Positions 26,584-35,990 are shown, counted from the stretch's first letter. The stretch is 47,093 nt of DNA from an uncultured Clostridia bacterium (GCA_947589035.1 CANPYZ010000016.1:1-47093); one strand, 5' to 3'. Program-made: numbers and translations. Notes: a model not told the origin generated them from the sequence alone.

Positions 26584-27498
26584 TTATTCTGCATCGGGAA
26601 GCATGAGTTTCACCATAACGGCTTTCTGGGCGTGCAGTCGGTTTTCTGCCTCGTCAAAAATTTCCTGCGCATGGTTTTCAAACACTTCCGCTGTAATTTC
26701 TTCCCCACGGTGTGCCGGAAGACAATGCATCACCATTGCATCTGCATGAGCTGCCGCCATCACTTCTTCATTGACTTGATAGCCTTTGAAAGCAATTTTC
26801 CGCTGTTCAATTTCGGATTCCATACCCATGGAAGACCAAACGTCCGTGAAAATCACATCTGCATCTGTTGCCGCTTCTAAAGGATTTCCCGTTAACGTAA
26901 AACCGCCCTGCTGTTCAGCGAAATCTAATACTTTTTTGTCGGGGTGATACCCGTCAGGACAAGCCACAGAAACTTGCATACCGACTTTTAAACCGCCGAC
27001 AATTAAAGAATTAGCCATATTATTCCCGTCGCCGATATAGCACATTTTTAAACCGTCAAAATTCGCTTTATATTCCCGAATGGTTAATAAATCCGCAAGC
27101 ACCTGACACGGGTGGCAGAAATCTGTTAAGCCGTTAATAATCGGAATTGTTCCGTATTCGGCTAAATTTTCCACTTCTTCCTGTGCGAATGTCCGAATCA
27201 TAATGCAATCTAAATAACGAGATAACACCCTTGCCGTATCCTGCACGGGTTCCCCTCTGCCAATCTGTAAATCATTCGCTGAAAGAAACAGCGGATACCC
27301 CCCTAATTGATACATTCCCGTTTCGAAAGATACTCTCGTTCTGGTAGAAGCCTTCTGGAAAATCATGCCGAGTGTTTTCCCTTCCAGCATTCTGTGGGGA
27401 ATATTATGTTTTGTCTGGTATTTCAGTTTGTCCGCAAGGTCAAGAATGTCAAAAATTTCCTGACGGGACAAATCTAACATTTTCAAAAGATGTTTCAT
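26584..27498 (-). CDS. argF: Ornithine carbamoyltransferase
   Basis: This enzyme converts ornithine and carbamoyl phosphate to citrulline, step six of arginine synthesis. The 304-residue length is normal for the family. The carbamoyl-phosphate loop STRTR (about 52-56), HPCQ (about 130) and the catalytic MHCLPAHRGEE (about 267) are intact. ATG 27498 is preceded by AGGAGG with nine-base spacing; a TTG one codon upstream is also possible. It is the last arg gene, with a terminator right behind it. Carbamoyl-phosphate synthase genes are not in the window. Confidence 0.97.
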   Translation of the reverse strand: MKHLLKMLDLSRQEIFDILDLADKLKYQTKHNIPHRMLEGKTLGMIFQKASTRTRVSFETGMYQLGGYPLFLSANDLQIGRGEPVQDTARVLSRYLDCIMIRTFAQEEVENLAEYGTIPIINGLTDFCHPCQVLADLLTIREYKANFDGLKMCYIGDGNNMANSLIVGGLKVGMQVSVACPDGYHPDKKVLDFAEQQGGFTLTGNPLEAATDADVIFTDVWSSMGMESEIEQRKIAFKGYQVNEEVMAAAHADAMVMHCLPAHRGEEITAEVFENHAQEIFDEAENRLHAQKAVMVKLMLPDAE

Positions 27499-27516
27499 CA
27501 AAAAAATCCTCCTGCA

Positions 27517-27990
27517 TTATTTATTGATTTCTCCGAAACATTTGTCTACGGCAACCGCAAACAATGGGAAAAAATCATCAAAAGTATGTTCTTCAAACGT
27601 CAGCGTGTAAATTAAATCATTATTGACTAATTTTGCTGTACTCAATGTGCCAATCTGCACGTCATTCCGGTAAAGAATAAAATTTTTCGGGTCTTTGCCT
27701 TTAAGTTCATAAATCGTATCAATCGTTTCAAATTGAATACTCGGGTCAATGAACATGGATTTACACAGCACTTTCATGAAAAACCGTTCATTCAGCTGGA
27801 TTTCATATTCTGGTTTTTTTCCGCTGGAAGTCCGTTTCATGGTGTATAAAATATAACCGCTTGCATCATAAAAAGTCGTCAAGGGACTGCCGAATAATTT
27901 TCTTGCTTTGGTCGCATGGTAAAGTTCCCGTTCTTTATTGTCAGTGACGACATATTTTCCTGAACCTTTGGCGGTAATGAACAATTCCAT
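27517..27990 (-). CDS. LURP-one/tubby-like small protein in arginine operon
   Basis: The 157-residue cytoplasmic protein starts at ATG 27990 after AAAGGGGGG; a longer in-frame start at 28029 would overlap argD. The pattern FITAKGSGKYVVTDN, LFGSPLTTFYDASGYILYTM, YELKG and GTLSTAKL resembles the LURP-one-related (YxjI, scramblase-like) beta-barrel fold. This is a by-eye match only. It lies between argD and argF with gaps under 20 bases, so it is co-transcribed with them. A metabolic role is not known. Confidence 0.65.
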   Translation of the reverse strand: MELFITAKGSGKYVVTDNKERELYHATKARKLFGSPLTTFYDASGYILYTMKRTSSGKKPEYEIQLNERFFMKVLCKSMFIDPSIQFETIDTIYELKGKDPKNFILYRNDVQIGTLSTAKLVNNDLIYTLTFEEHTFDDFFPLFAVAVDKCFGEINK

Positions 27991-28004
27991 TAAAATTCCC
28001 CCCT

Positions 28005-29171
28005 TTATGATGCCGAAATGCATTGACAAAGAATTTCAGCACCTGTTTCCAGTTCCTGACGGGAAATATTCAACGGCGGAAGAAGTCTCACACGGTCTTT
28101 AGCAGTTAAAACGAGCAGCCCTTTTTTCAGGCAAGTGTCACGAACGGCAGCGGCAGTTTTCGTTTTCAGCTGAATGCCAATCATTAAGCCTAAACCGGAA
28201 ACAGAGACTACTTCTTCTAAAGAAGTTAATTTTCTCCGTAAGAAATCGCCTTTTTCCTGCACTTCATTCAATAATTCCGGTGTAATCTGGTTTAAAATGG
28301 CTAAAGCTCCGGCGCAAACAACAGGATTTCCGCCGAACGTTGAACCGTGGGAACCGGAATTTAACACGTCAGCGAATTTTTCATCAGCGAGACAAACGCC
28401 AATGGGAAGACCACCGCCGAGACCTTTCGCTGTTGTGGTAATATCTGCATGACAATGATAATGTTCCCCAGCGAATAATTTTCCAGTTCTGCCAATTCCT
28501 GTCTGTACTTCGTCCGCAATCATCAGAATATCTTTTTCTGTGCAAATTTTCCGAATTTCCTGTACGAATGTTTCATCTAATGCCATGACACCGCCTTCAC
28601 CCTGAACGTATTCAATCATGATAGCGCAAACATTTTCGTCAAGATTTTTGTATAAATCTTCAATTTGATTCGCCTGCACAAACCGAAAACCGCCCGTGAA
28701 CGGGTAGAAATACTGGTGAAAAACATCTTGCCCAGTTGCGGAAAGCGTTGTAATGGTTCTTCCGTGAAACGAATTTACTAACGTTAAAATGACGTTTCTG
28801 TTGCGGGAATATTTTTCCGTGCTGTATTTTTTCGCTAATTTTATGGCGCATTCGTTTGCTTCCGCACCGCTGTTCGCATAGAATAATTTTGCATAGCCGG
28901 ACATCTGGCATAATTTTTCGGCAAGCTGTGCCTGTGGAACATGATAAAATAAATTTGATGTATGCTGTAATGTGTTCACCTGTTCGCAAACGGCTTCCGC
29001 CCATTTTGGATTACAGTAGCCGAATGACATTGTGCCGATACCGCTTCCGAAATCGAGATAAGTTTTCCCTTCTGCATCGTGGCAAGTTGCGCCATGACCG
29101 TCGGCAAGAACTACCGGATTTCTTGCATAAGTCGGCATAATGTGCAGATTGGTTTGTTCAATAATATCCAA
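28005..29171 (-). CDS. argD: Acetylornithine aminotransferase (TTG start)
   Basis: This PLP enzyme transaminates N-acetylglutamate semialdehyde to N-acetylornithine. The 388-residue protein shows class III aminotransferase features: YANSGAEANE, HGRTITTLSATG, IADEVQTGIGRTG and TTAKGLGGGLPIG with the PLP lysine (about residue 246), then GSHGSTFGGNPV. The frame opens with TTG (29169-29171) after AAAGGAGAG; no in-frame ATG lies before residue 12. It follows the DUF3592-like gene by 14 bases. Confidence 0.96.
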   Translation of the reverse strand: MDIIEQTNLHIMPTYARNPVVLADGHGATCHDAEGKTYLDFGSGIGTMSFGYCNPKWAEAVCEQVNTLQHTSNLFYHVPQAQLAEKLCQMSGYAKLFYANSGAEANECAIKLAKKYSTEKYSRNRNVILTLVNSFHGRTITTLSATGQDVFHQYFYPFTGGFRFVQANQIEDLYKNLDENVCAIMIEYVQGEGGVMALDETFVQEIRKICTEKDILMIADEVQTGIGRTGKLFAGEHYHCHADITTTAKGLGGGLPIGVCLADEKFADVLNSGSHGSTFGGNPVVCAGALAILNQITPELLNEVQEKGDFLRRKLTSLEEVVSVSGLGLMIGIQLKTKTAAAVRDTCLKKGLLVLTAKDRVRLLPPLNISRQELETGAEILCQCISAS

Positions 29172-29185
29172 AAAATTTCTCTCCT

Positions 29186-29590
29186 TTACTGATAAATCAC
29201 TAATATTACGCCATAAGCAATTAAAATGCTAATTCCGGCAGTTAAACAAAATATTTTTCTGTATTTCCTTGTGCTGCTGTTCACGATACCGAAAACAGAA
29301 GGACAGGTTTTTTCATAATAAATTTTGATTTTGTCGCCGTTCTGGTAATCATATTGCCATTCTGGAATTAGTATTCTTGCGGTAGACGTGCATTCACCGT
29401 TTTCCGTCTGGTAGCGCACAACAGGCGCAAAACAGGGAACATTTTGCCGGGTTTGCATTTGGCAAACTTTTCCGACAACTTCCCCTTCTGTATAAATGGG
29501 TTCTTTGACAGCATGTAATTTTTCCGGAAGAAATGCCGCAATCATGCAAATGATTCCGACTATGACCGGAAAATTCCAAACAAGCCACAT
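29186..29590 (-). CDS. DUF3592-like membrane protein in arginine operon
   Basis: The 134-residue protein has a transmembrane helix at each end (about 5-22 and 112-131) and a soluble middle with IYTEGEVVGKV, APVVRYQTENG and YDYQNGDKIKIYYEKTCPSV. This beta-strand pattern fits DUF3592-type proteins. Its ATG overlaps the argB stop (TGATG), so it is translationally coupled to argB. No function is known; it may simply ride the operon. Confidence 0.65.
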   Translation of the reverse strand: MWLVWNFPVIVGIICMIAAFLPEKLHAVKEPIYTEGEVVGKVCQMQTRQNVPCFAPVVRYQTENGECTSTARILIPEWQYDYQNGDKIKIYYEKTCPSVFGIVNSSTRKYRKIFCLTAGISILIAYGVILVIYQ

Positions 29591-30462
29591 CACCGGAATT
29601 GTGTGCCGAGTCCCTCATTCGAGAGAATTTCAATTAAAATGGAATGTGGCACTCTGCCGTCAATAATGGCAGTTTTTTTCACGCCACGGCGGACGGCTTC
29701 CACGCAACAATCAATTTTCGGAATCATACCGCCGGAAATAATGCCACGCTTTTTCATGAATGGAACTTCACTCACATTCACGGAAGAAATTAACGTGTTC
29801 GGGTCGTTTTTATCCCGAAGTAAACCGGCAATGTCAGTCAGTAAAATCAATTTTTCCGCTTTTAAATCAGCGGCAATGCGGGAAGCGGCAGTATCGGCGT
29901 TGACGTTGTACGCCTGCCCGTTTTCGTCACAGGCAACTGTGGCAATGACAGGAATCACATCATTATGCAATGCATCTGTAATAGGTTTAGCATTGACTTT
30001 TTTAATATTGCCGACAAAGCCTAAATCTTCATCATTTTCCCCGTAAGCCCGTTCAGCGAGTAACATTTTTTCATCTAAACCGCATAACCCAACAGCTTGA
30101 CCGCCTTTCTGCCCTAACATCGTCACAAGTTCTTTATTGACTTTTCCGGCGAGAACCATTTTCACCACGTCAATTGTCTGTTCGTCCGTGTAACGTAAAC
30201 CGTTAATGAATCGGCTTTCAATGCCTAATTTTTGCAGCATGTCATTAATTTCAGGACCACCGCCATGAACTAAAACAATTTTAATGCCGACAAGCGTTAA
30301 TAATACAATATCACTCATTACGGCTTGTTTTAATTCTTCGTTAGTCATGGCATTACCGCCGTATTTAATGACAACTACTTTATTATGATATTTCTGAATA
30401 TATGGCAAGGCATCGTTGAGAATCCTTGCCCGAATTTCATTAGAAATTTTTAAATTCTCCAT
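29590..30462 (-). CDS. argB: Acetylglutamate kinase
   Basis: It phosphorylates N-acetylglutamate, step two of the pathway. The 290-residue length is typical. Amino-acid-kinase motifs are visible: VVVIKYGGNAM (Lys in the phosphate site), VLVHGGGPEI, NADTAASRIAADLKA and LLTDIAGLL, and a C-terminal GGMIPKI. ATG 30462 lies 11 bases after AAGGAG; the TTG one codon upstream has better spacing and may be the true start. In the acetyl-recycling pathway this enzyme is often feedback-inhibited by arginine; whether the N-terminal helix for that is functional here cannot be seen. Confidence 0.96.
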   Translation of the reverse strand: MENLKISNEIRARILNDALPYIQKYHNKVVVIKYGGNAMTNEELKQAVMSDIVLLTLVGIKIVLVHGGGPEINDMLQKLGIESRFINGLRYTDEQTIDVVKMVLAGKVNKELVTMLGQKGGQAVGLCGLDEKMLLAERAYGENDEDLGFVGNIKKVNAKPITDALHNDVIPVIATVACDENGQAYNVNADTAASRIAADLKAEKLILLTDIAGLLRDKNDPNTLISSVNVSEVPFMKKRGIISGGMIPKIDCCVEAVRRGVKKTAIIDGRVPHSILIEILSNEGLGTQFR

Positions 30463-30477
30463 CAATTTTCATTCTCC

Positions 30478-31743
30478 TTAACTCCGGTAATCGCCATTAA
30501 TCCGGACATAATCATAAGTTAAATCGCAACCCCAGACAACCGCTTTTCCGGTTCCTGTTCCCACATTCAGCAACACTAAAATTTCTTCTTCCGAAAGAAT
30601 TTTTTTCGCTTGTTCTTCGGAAAAGGCAATGCCTTCACCATTCCGGCAGACATCAATTTTTCCGGCAGAAGAGGCGAACGAAACGGAAATTTCCGGAATG
30701 TTAATTTTTACAGGAGCATAACCAAGAGCGCAAAGCACCCTGCCCCAGTTGGCATCTGCACCGAACATAGCTGCCTTAAACAAATTAGAAGTAATCACAG
30801 ATTTAGCTAAAATTTCCGCTGTGTTATCATTTTCAGCACCTGTGCAGAAACATTCAATTAATTTCGTTGCGCCTTCTCCGTCACGAGCCATCATGCGGGA
30901 CAAATTCATTAACACGGTATAGAGCGCATCTTTGAATTGTTCAAAATCTGTATCCGGTTTCTGAATTTCGGGATTTTCCGCTAAACCGTCCGCAAGTAAA
31001 CAAATCATGTCATTAGTGGACGTGTCGCCGTCCACGCTGACGTGATTCAGCGTTACCGGAACAACGTCATGTAAAGCTAATTTCAGCATGTCGGCGGAAA
31101 TATGACAATCCGTTGTGACGAAAGTCAAAGTTGTTGCCATATTCGGGTGAATCATTCCGCTGCCTTTCAGCATTCCGCCGAGACGGCAAATTTTCCCCTG
31201 TAACGTAAATTCTACAGCAACTTCTTTCGGCATGGTGTCCGTCGTCATCATTGCGTTTAACGCAAGCGAATGATTTTCAGAACATAACCCTTTCACAAGT
31301 TCCGGAATGCCTTTCTGAATGGGTTCAATCGGAAGTTTCTGCCCAATTACGCCCGTAGAAGCGACAATGATTTCATTTTCCGGCAATTGTAACGCCTCAG
31401 CGGTTAATTTTGCCATTTGTTCAGCGACTTCCAAACCGTCAGCGTTGCAAGTATTCGCATTAACAGAATTTACAATAATTGCCTGTGCGGAATCATTTTC
31501 GAGATGTTTTCTTGTTAAGGCAAGCGGTGCGCCCTGTACTTGATTAGTGGTATACATGGCAGCAGCACGGCAGGGCTTTTCGGCGTAAATCAGCCCTAAA
31601 TCTAATTTTTCCGGCTGAATTTCCTCTGCTGAATTTGTCATTGCCTGTTTAATTCCGCAATAAATTCCGTTCGCCTGAAATCCCTTTGCAGCGCACACTC
31701 CGCCCTCCACAAAGGGAAATCCTTTAAATTCTTTCTTATTCAA
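30478..31743 (-). CDS. argJ: Bifunctional ornithine acetyltransferase / acetylglutamate synthase (TTG start)
   Basis: It moves acetyl from acetylornithine to glutamate, closing the acetyl cycle, so argA and argE are not needed. The 421-residue precursor is self-cleaved before the nucleophile Thr in GMIHPNMATTLTF (about 201-213). Oxyanion-site residues TGVIG (about 131-135) and the C-terminal RINGDYRS are present. The only plausible start is TTG (31741-31743) behind AAGGG; the first internal Met is residue 35, inside the conserved core. It lies 43 bases after argC, separated by an A/T-only palindromic stretch. Confidence 0.96.
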   Translation of the reverse strand: MNKKEFKGFPFVEGGVCAAKGFQANGIYCGIKQAMTNSAEEIQPEKLDLGLIYAEKPCRAAAMYTTNQVQGAPLALTRKHLENDSAQAIIVNSVNANTCNADGLEVAEQMAKLTAEALQLPENEIIVASTGVIGQKLPIEPIQKGIPELVKGLCSENHSLALNAMMTTDTMPKEVAVEFTLQGKICRLGGMLKGSGMIHPNMATTLTFVTTDCHISADMLKLALHDVVPVTLNHVSVDGDTSTNDMICLLADGLAENPEIQKPDTDFEQFKDALYTVLMNLSRMMARDGEGATKLIECFCTGAENDNTAEILAKSVITSNLFKAAMFGADANWGRVLCALGYAPVKINIPEISVSFASSAGKIDVCRNGEGIAFSEEQAKKILSEEEILVLLNVGTGTGKAVVWGCDLTYDYVRINGDYRS

Positions 31744-31786
31744 CCAAACAACCCTTCTTTTGAAAAAATTTAAAAATTTAAAAATT

Positions 31787-32731
31787 TTAAATTAAACCTG
31801 TTGTTTCTTCAATTCCCATCATGATATTCAGGCACTGCACTGCCGCACCTGATGCGCCTTTCCCTAAATTGTCAAGCCTTGCGCAAAGTAAAATTTGTTC
31901 ATCATTCCCGAAAGTGAAAATTTCCAGCTTATTCTGTCCGCTAAGCGTGTTCGATGCTAAAAAGAATGTATTTTGTTCTTCTGCGGAAAGTATTGGATTC
32001 ACGGAAACTAATTTCGCATTTTGATAATGTTCCTGATAAGTCTGATTGACTTGTTTTAAGGAAATTTTCCGGTCAAGCATTCTTGTTTGAATGGGAATGG
32101 AAACAACCATGCCGCTGTAATAATCGCAAATTATCGGGTTAAACATTGGCTTTTGCGATAAACCCGAAAATAATTGCATTTCCGGCAAATGTTTATGATG
32201 TTGAGAAAGCGCATACTGACGAGGGGAAAAAAATTCTTCCGGTTTCTGTTCAGATTCGTAAATGGTAATTGCCTTTTTCCCTGCGCCGCTGTAGCCGGAA
32301 GTAGCATACGCAAAAATAGGGAAGTCTTCCGGAATTAAGCCATTTTTCACGAGTGGGCGCACTAAGGAAATGAACCCGCTGGCATAGCACCCCGGAACGG
32401 CAGTTTTAGAAGAATTTGTCAATTTTTGTCGAAATTCATCAGACAATTCCGGAAAGCCATAAACCCATTCAGGATTTGTTCTATGCGCTGTAGACGCATC
32501 AATGAAACGTGTTTTCCCGTTCGCTAACTGAACGGCTTCCCTTGCGGCATCATCTGGCAGACAAAGAAAGGTAAACTCCGCTTCCGCCATAATTTCCGCA
32601 CGTTTTGCCTTGTTATGCCTGTCTTCTTCTGCAATTTTTAATAATACTATATCTTGACGGAATTCTAAACGGCTGACAATTTTCAGTCCGGTTGTGCCTG
32701 CCTGACCGTCAATGTAAACTTTTACTGGCAT
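31787..32731 (-). CDS. argC: N-acetyl-gamma-glutamyl-phosphate reductase (short type 2)
   Basis: It reduces acetylglutamyl phosphate to the semialdehyde using NADPH. At 314 residues it is of the shorter type 2 class. The NADP loop GQAGTTGLKI (about 9-18), the catalytic Cys in AVPGCYASG (about 115-120) and the C-terminal NLGKGASGAAVQ are clear. Its ATG directly follows the stop of the small membrane protein gene, and AAGGAGAAAG is the ribosome site. Confidence 0.95.
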   Translation of the reverse strand: MPVKVYIDGQAGTTGLKIVSRLEFRQDIVLLKIAEEDRHNKAKRAEIMAEAEFTFLCLPDDAAREAVQLANGKTRFIDASTAHRTNPEWVYGFPELSDEFRQKLTNSSKTAVPGCYASGFISLVRPLVKNGLIPEDFPIFAYATSGYSGAGKKAITIYESEQKPEEFFSPRQYALSQHHKHLPEMQLFSGLSQKPMFNPIICDYYSGMVVSIPIQTRMLDRKISLKQVNQTYQEHYQNAKLVSVNPILSAEEQNTFFLASNTLSGQNKLEIFTFGNDEQILLCARLDNLGKGASGAAVQCLNIMMGIEETTGLI

Positions 32732-32956
32732 TTAACTTTCTCCTTTGTGGTGATGTTCCGGCTTATTTTCATCGTCCGGTTCACGGGGGCATTTCCACAG
32801 GCTGTAAGCACAGCACGAAATGAAACAAATTACCGCCCACGCAACCGAAATCCGGAAACTGTTGAACAGTTCCCCAATGAGAAATTCTCCGGTAATCCAA
32901 ATTAACACACTCAGAAATGAGAGCGAAAAAATAAATTTCAGCTGTCGTTTTTTCAT
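32732..32956 (-). CDS. Small two-helix membrane protein in arginine operon
   Basis: The 74-residue protein has two hydrophobic helices (about 8-30 and 34-54) and a charged His/Asp/Glu-rich tail (DDENKPEHHHKGES). The start overlaps the argH stop by four bases, and the stop abuts the argC start, so it is translated as part of the arg message. I do not recognise a family. Confidence 0.7.
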   Translation of the reverse strand: MKKRQLKFIFSLSFLSVLIWITGEFLIGELFNSFRISVAWAVICFISCCAYSLWKCPREPDDENKPEHHHKGES

Positions 32957-34338
32957 GATTGTTCTAATTTTTGCAAATCGTTCAGAAGATGTTCAATCTG
33001 AATGCGAACGGCTTCAGGGGAAGAAGCCCCGTAAGATTTCCGTTCTTTCAGGCAAGTTTCTAAATTGATTGCCTGATAAATATCTTCTGTGAAAAGCGGC
33101 GACATATTCTGATATTCTTCGAGAGGAAGAGTTTCTAAAGTTAAATTTTTCTGAATACATTCCGCAACGAGTGTTCCGGTGAGTTTATACGCATCACGGA
33201 AGGGCATACCTTTTCTGACGAGATAATCGGCGCAGTCTGTCGCATTGATAAAGCCTTTAGCGGCAGCATGACGCATATTTTCCTTGTAAACCTGCATTGT
33301 TTTCAGCATGGGAATGAACGTTTTCAGGCAGAGTTTTGTATTATCAATCGCATCGAAAATGGCTTCTTTGTCTTCCTGCATGTCTTTGTTGTAAGCAAGC
33401 GGTGTGCCTTTCATCATCGAAAGCAAAGTCATTAAATCGCCGTAAATTCTGCCGGTTTTCCCTCGAATTAGTTCAGTCACATCAGGATTTTTCTTCTGTG
33501 GCATAATGGAAGAACCTGTTGCATAGGCATCATCAAGTTCAATGAATTTAAATTCCCACGAACACCAGAGAATAATTTCTTCCGAAAATCTGGATAAATG
33601 CATCATTAATATCGCTAAGGCATTACATAATTCAATGCAGAAATCCCTGTCAGAAACGCCGTCAAGGCTATTTTCCACGGGTTTCCGGAAATGTAATAAT
33701 TCTGCGGTTCTGTTCCGGTCAATTGGGTAAGTTGTTCCGGCAAGCGCACCGCTGCCTAAAGGACATTCATTCATTCTGTCGATTGCGTCATCAATGCGGG
33801 AATAATCCCGTTTCAGCATTTGCGCATAGGTTAAAATATGATGTGCGAAAGTAATTGGCTGCGCTCTTTGCAAATGCGTGTACCCCGGCATAATGGTTTC
33901 TGTGTGTTGCTGTGCCGTTTCACAAATTGTTTTAATCAATGTTAAAATTAATTTTTGAATATCCTGAAACGCATCACGCAAATAAAGCCGAATATCTAAA
34001 GCCACTTGATCATTTCTTGAACGTGCCGTGTGCAGACGTTTTCCCGTGTCGCCGAGACGGTTCGTGAGTTCCGCTTCCACGAACATGTGAATATCTTCCG
34101 CATTAGGGTCAAGTTTTAATTTTCCCGTGTCTAAATCTTCTAAAATTCCGGCTAATCCGGTAACGATTGCTTCACTTTCTTCCTGTTCGATAATGCCGCA
34201 TTCGCCTAACATCACCGCATGGGCAATACTTCCCCGAATGTCCTGTCGGTACATTCTCGCATCGAACGCAATGGAAGAATTGAACGCATTCACGGTTTCG
34301 TCTTCTTCTTTTGAAAATCTTCCTGCCCAAAGTGCCAT
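32953..34338 (-). CDS. argH: Argininosuccinate lyase
   Basis: This is the last step: argininosuccinate to arginine and fumarate. I take ATG 34338 (MALWAGRFSK) with GGAGG upstream; the in-frame extension to 34371 is not conserved-looking. The 461 residues match family length. The fumarase-superfamily signature GSSIMPQKKNPD (about 280-291) is intact, as are HTARSRNDQVALD and GYTHLQRAQP. It is second in the operon, 122 bases after argG, with a strong hairpin in the gap. Confidence 0.97.
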   Translation of the reverse strand: MALWAGRFSKEEDETVNAFNSSIAFDARMYRQDIRGSIAHAVMLGECGIIEQEESEAIVTGLAGILEDLDTGKLKLDPNAEDIHMFVEAELTNRLGDTGKRLHTARSRNDQVALDIRLYLRDAFQDIQKLILTLIKTICETAQQHTETIMPGYTHLQRAQPITFAHHILTYAQMLKRDYSRIDDAIDRMNECPLGSGALAGTTYPIDRNRTAELLHFRKPVENSLDGVSDRDFCIELCNALAILMMHLSRFSEEIILWCSWEFKFIELDDAYATGSSIMPQKKNPDVTELIRGKTGRIYGDLMTLLSMMKGTPLAYNKDMQEDKEAIFDAIDNTKLCLKTFIPMLKTMQVYKENMRHAAAKGFINATDCADYLVRKGMPFRDAYKLTGTLVAECIQKNLTLETLPLEEYQNMSPLFTEDIYQAINLETCLKERKSYGASSPEAVRIQIEHLLNDLQKLEQS

Positions 34339-34401
34339 AATTTTCCTCCGGTTAGTTGATAAAATAATCAATTATTTTGATTTGTTTATGCATATGACTA
34401 A

Positions 34402-34443
34402 ACGCAAAGCAGGAGATTTCTGCAAAATCTCCCTGCATTGCGT
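34402..34443 (-). other. Intercistronic hairpin between argG and argH
   Basis: On the minus strand the arms ACGCAA..GCAGG..AGATTT and AAATCTCCTGC.TTGCGT pair over about 17 positions with one mismatch and one bulge; loop TGCAG. No T run follows, so it is not a standard terminator. An mRNA processing or 3'-end stabilising element that sets argG above argH levels is the inference. Confidence 0.6.
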
Positions 34444-34460
34444 AAATCAAAAAGAAAAGT

Positions 34461-35690
34461 TTACTGTTTATTTCTCTGCTGGTCGAGTTTCGCTTTAACC
34501 TTAATCGGCAAGCCGAACAAGTTAATGAATCCGGCACTGTCTCTCTGGTCGTAAACTTCATCTGCGGAGAATGTCGCAATCTGTTCATCATATAATGTAT
34601 AGGGAGAAGTGACACCAGCGTTAATGATATTGCCCTTGTATAATTTCAGGCGAACGTCACCGGTAACCGTTTTCTGTGTTTCGGTCACAAAAGCGGAAAG
34701 GGCTTCTCTTAATGGGGTGTACCACTGACCATTATAAACAATATCAGCGAATTTAATGCCGAGATATTGTTTCATTCTTGCAGTTTCTTTATCAATTGTA
34801 ATCGTTTCCAGAACTTCATGCGCATGGTAAAGAATTGCCCCGCCAGGTGTTTCATATACGCCTCTGGACTTCATGCCGACAAGGCGGTTTTCCACTAAAT
34901 CGGCTAAACCAATGCCATTTTCCCCGCCGAGTTTATTTAATGTCGTCACAATTTCCGTGCCGTTCATGGGTTTACCGTCAATTGCTGTCGGAACGCCCTT
35001 TTCGAAATGAATGGTCACGTAAGTTGGCTTGTCCGGTGCCTGAAGCGGGGAAACGCCCATTTCCAGGAAACCTTCTTTTTCATATTGCGGTTCGTTGGCA
35101 GGGTCTTCCAAATCAAGCCCTTCATGGGACAAGTGCCAAATATTTTTATCTTTGGAATAATTTGTTTCTCTGTTGATTTTCAGCGGAATGTTGTGTGCTT
35201 CAGCGTAATCAATTTCTTCATCACGGGATTTCAAATCCCAAATTCTCCACGGAGCAATAATTTCCATATCGGGAGCGAACGCCTTAATGGCTAATTCAAA
35301 ACGCACTTGGTCATTGCCTTTTCCGGTGCAGCCGTGACAAATGGCATCTGCGCCTTCTTTGAGGGCAATTTCAGCAATTCTTTTCGCAATAATCGGACGT
35401 GCAAAAGAAGTTCCCAGCATGTAACGATTTTCATAAATTGCGCCAGCCTGCACAGTCGGGAAAACATAATCCGTAATAAATTCTTCTGTCAAATCTTCAA
35501 TATACAGTTTGGAAGCACCTGTTTTCAGGGCTTTTTCTTCCAGTCCGTCAAGTTCTGTTCCTTGTCCGACATTACCGGAAACAGCAACGACTTCACAATT
35601 ATTGTAATTTTCTTTCAGCCACGGAATAATAATTGACGTATCCAATCCACCGGAATACGCAAGTACAACCTTTTTAATTTCTTTCGCCAT
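34461..35690 (-). CDS. argG: Argininosuccinate synthase
   Basis: It joins citrulline and aspartate with ATP. The 409-residue protein has the N-type ATP pyrophosphatase P-loop AYSGGLDTS (about 10-18), [13 protein letters not shown] (about 116-128) and the second signature [11 protein letters not shown] near the C-terminus. Consensus AGGAGG precedes the ATG. As the first gene it carries the structured leader and the promoter upstream. Confidence 0.97.
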   Translation of the reverse strand: MAKEIKKVVLAYSGGLDTSIIIPWLKENYNNCEVVAVSGNVGQGTELDGLEEKALKTGASKLYIEDLTEEFITDYVFPTVQAGAIYENRYMLGTSFARPIIAKRIAEIALKEGADAICHGCTGKGNDQVRFELAIKAFAPDMEIIAPWRIWDLKSRDEEIDYAEAHNIPLKINRETNYSKDKNIWHLSHEGLDLEDPANEPQYEKEGFLEMGVSPLQAPDKPTYVTIHFEKGVPTAIDGKPMNGTEIVTTLNKLGGENGIGLADLVENRLVGMKSRGVYETPGGAILYHAHEVLETITIDKETARMKQYLGIKFADIVYNGQWYTPLREALSAFVTETQKTVTGDVRLKLYKGNIINAGVTSPYTLYDEQIATFSADEVYDQRDSAGFINLFGLPIKVKAKLDQQRNKQ

Positions 35691-35756
35691 GACAAAAATC
35701 CTCCTGTATTGTTCATTTTTCGCATGTTCTGAAAAGAACAGTTTGCATTTAATTAG

Positions 35757-35838
35757 AGCGAAGTTTTCATGTTGCCTTGAATTTACGCTAAAGGCATGAT
35801 TTCAGCCGTCTTCATGCAAGGCAATTCATGGTTTCGCT
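35757..35838 (-). ncRNA. Structured 5' leader of the arginine operon
   Basis: The minus-strand RNA can form a nested structure: AGCGAA/TTCGCT (35833-35838 with 35757-35762), CATG plus TTGCCTTG with CAAGGCAA plus CATG (35817-35830 with 35768-35779), and an inner GCATGA/TCATGC hairpin. The structure starts just after the promoter and leaves about 65 bases to the argG start, with a small GTTCT/AGAAC hairpin in between. It lacks the T-box AGGGTGGNACCGCG motif. I do not recognise a riboswitch class; regulation by arginine or a relative is a guess from position. Confidence 0.5.
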
Positions 35839-35848
35839 TTACAAATCT

Positions 35849-35877
35849 ATTTTATCATATTTTTAGCAAAATGTCAA
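35849..35877 (-). promoter_or_regulatory. Sigma-A promoter of the arginine operon
   Basis: Minus strand TTGACA, 17-base spacer, TAAAAT, about 160 bases before argG. It is divergent from the dipeptidase promoter. Confidence 0.85.
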
Positions 35878-35961
35878 GCTATATTTTCATCTTTTTCAGG
35901 AAATGTCAGGTAATTAAATGGAATTTACCGGAACAGAAAAAGAAATTTTCACATCACGCTA

Positions 35962-35990
35962 TTGACTTTGCCAGCAGAATGTGCTATAAT
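35962..35990 (+). promoter_or_regulatory. Sigma-A promoter for dipeptidase operon
   Basis: TTGACT, 17-base spacer, perfect TATAAT, 27 bases before the TTG start at 36018. Confidence 0.88.

Noticed and set aside
29603-30046. Plus-strand ORF inside argB
   Set aside because: Shadow frame opposite a complete kinase gene; no start signal.
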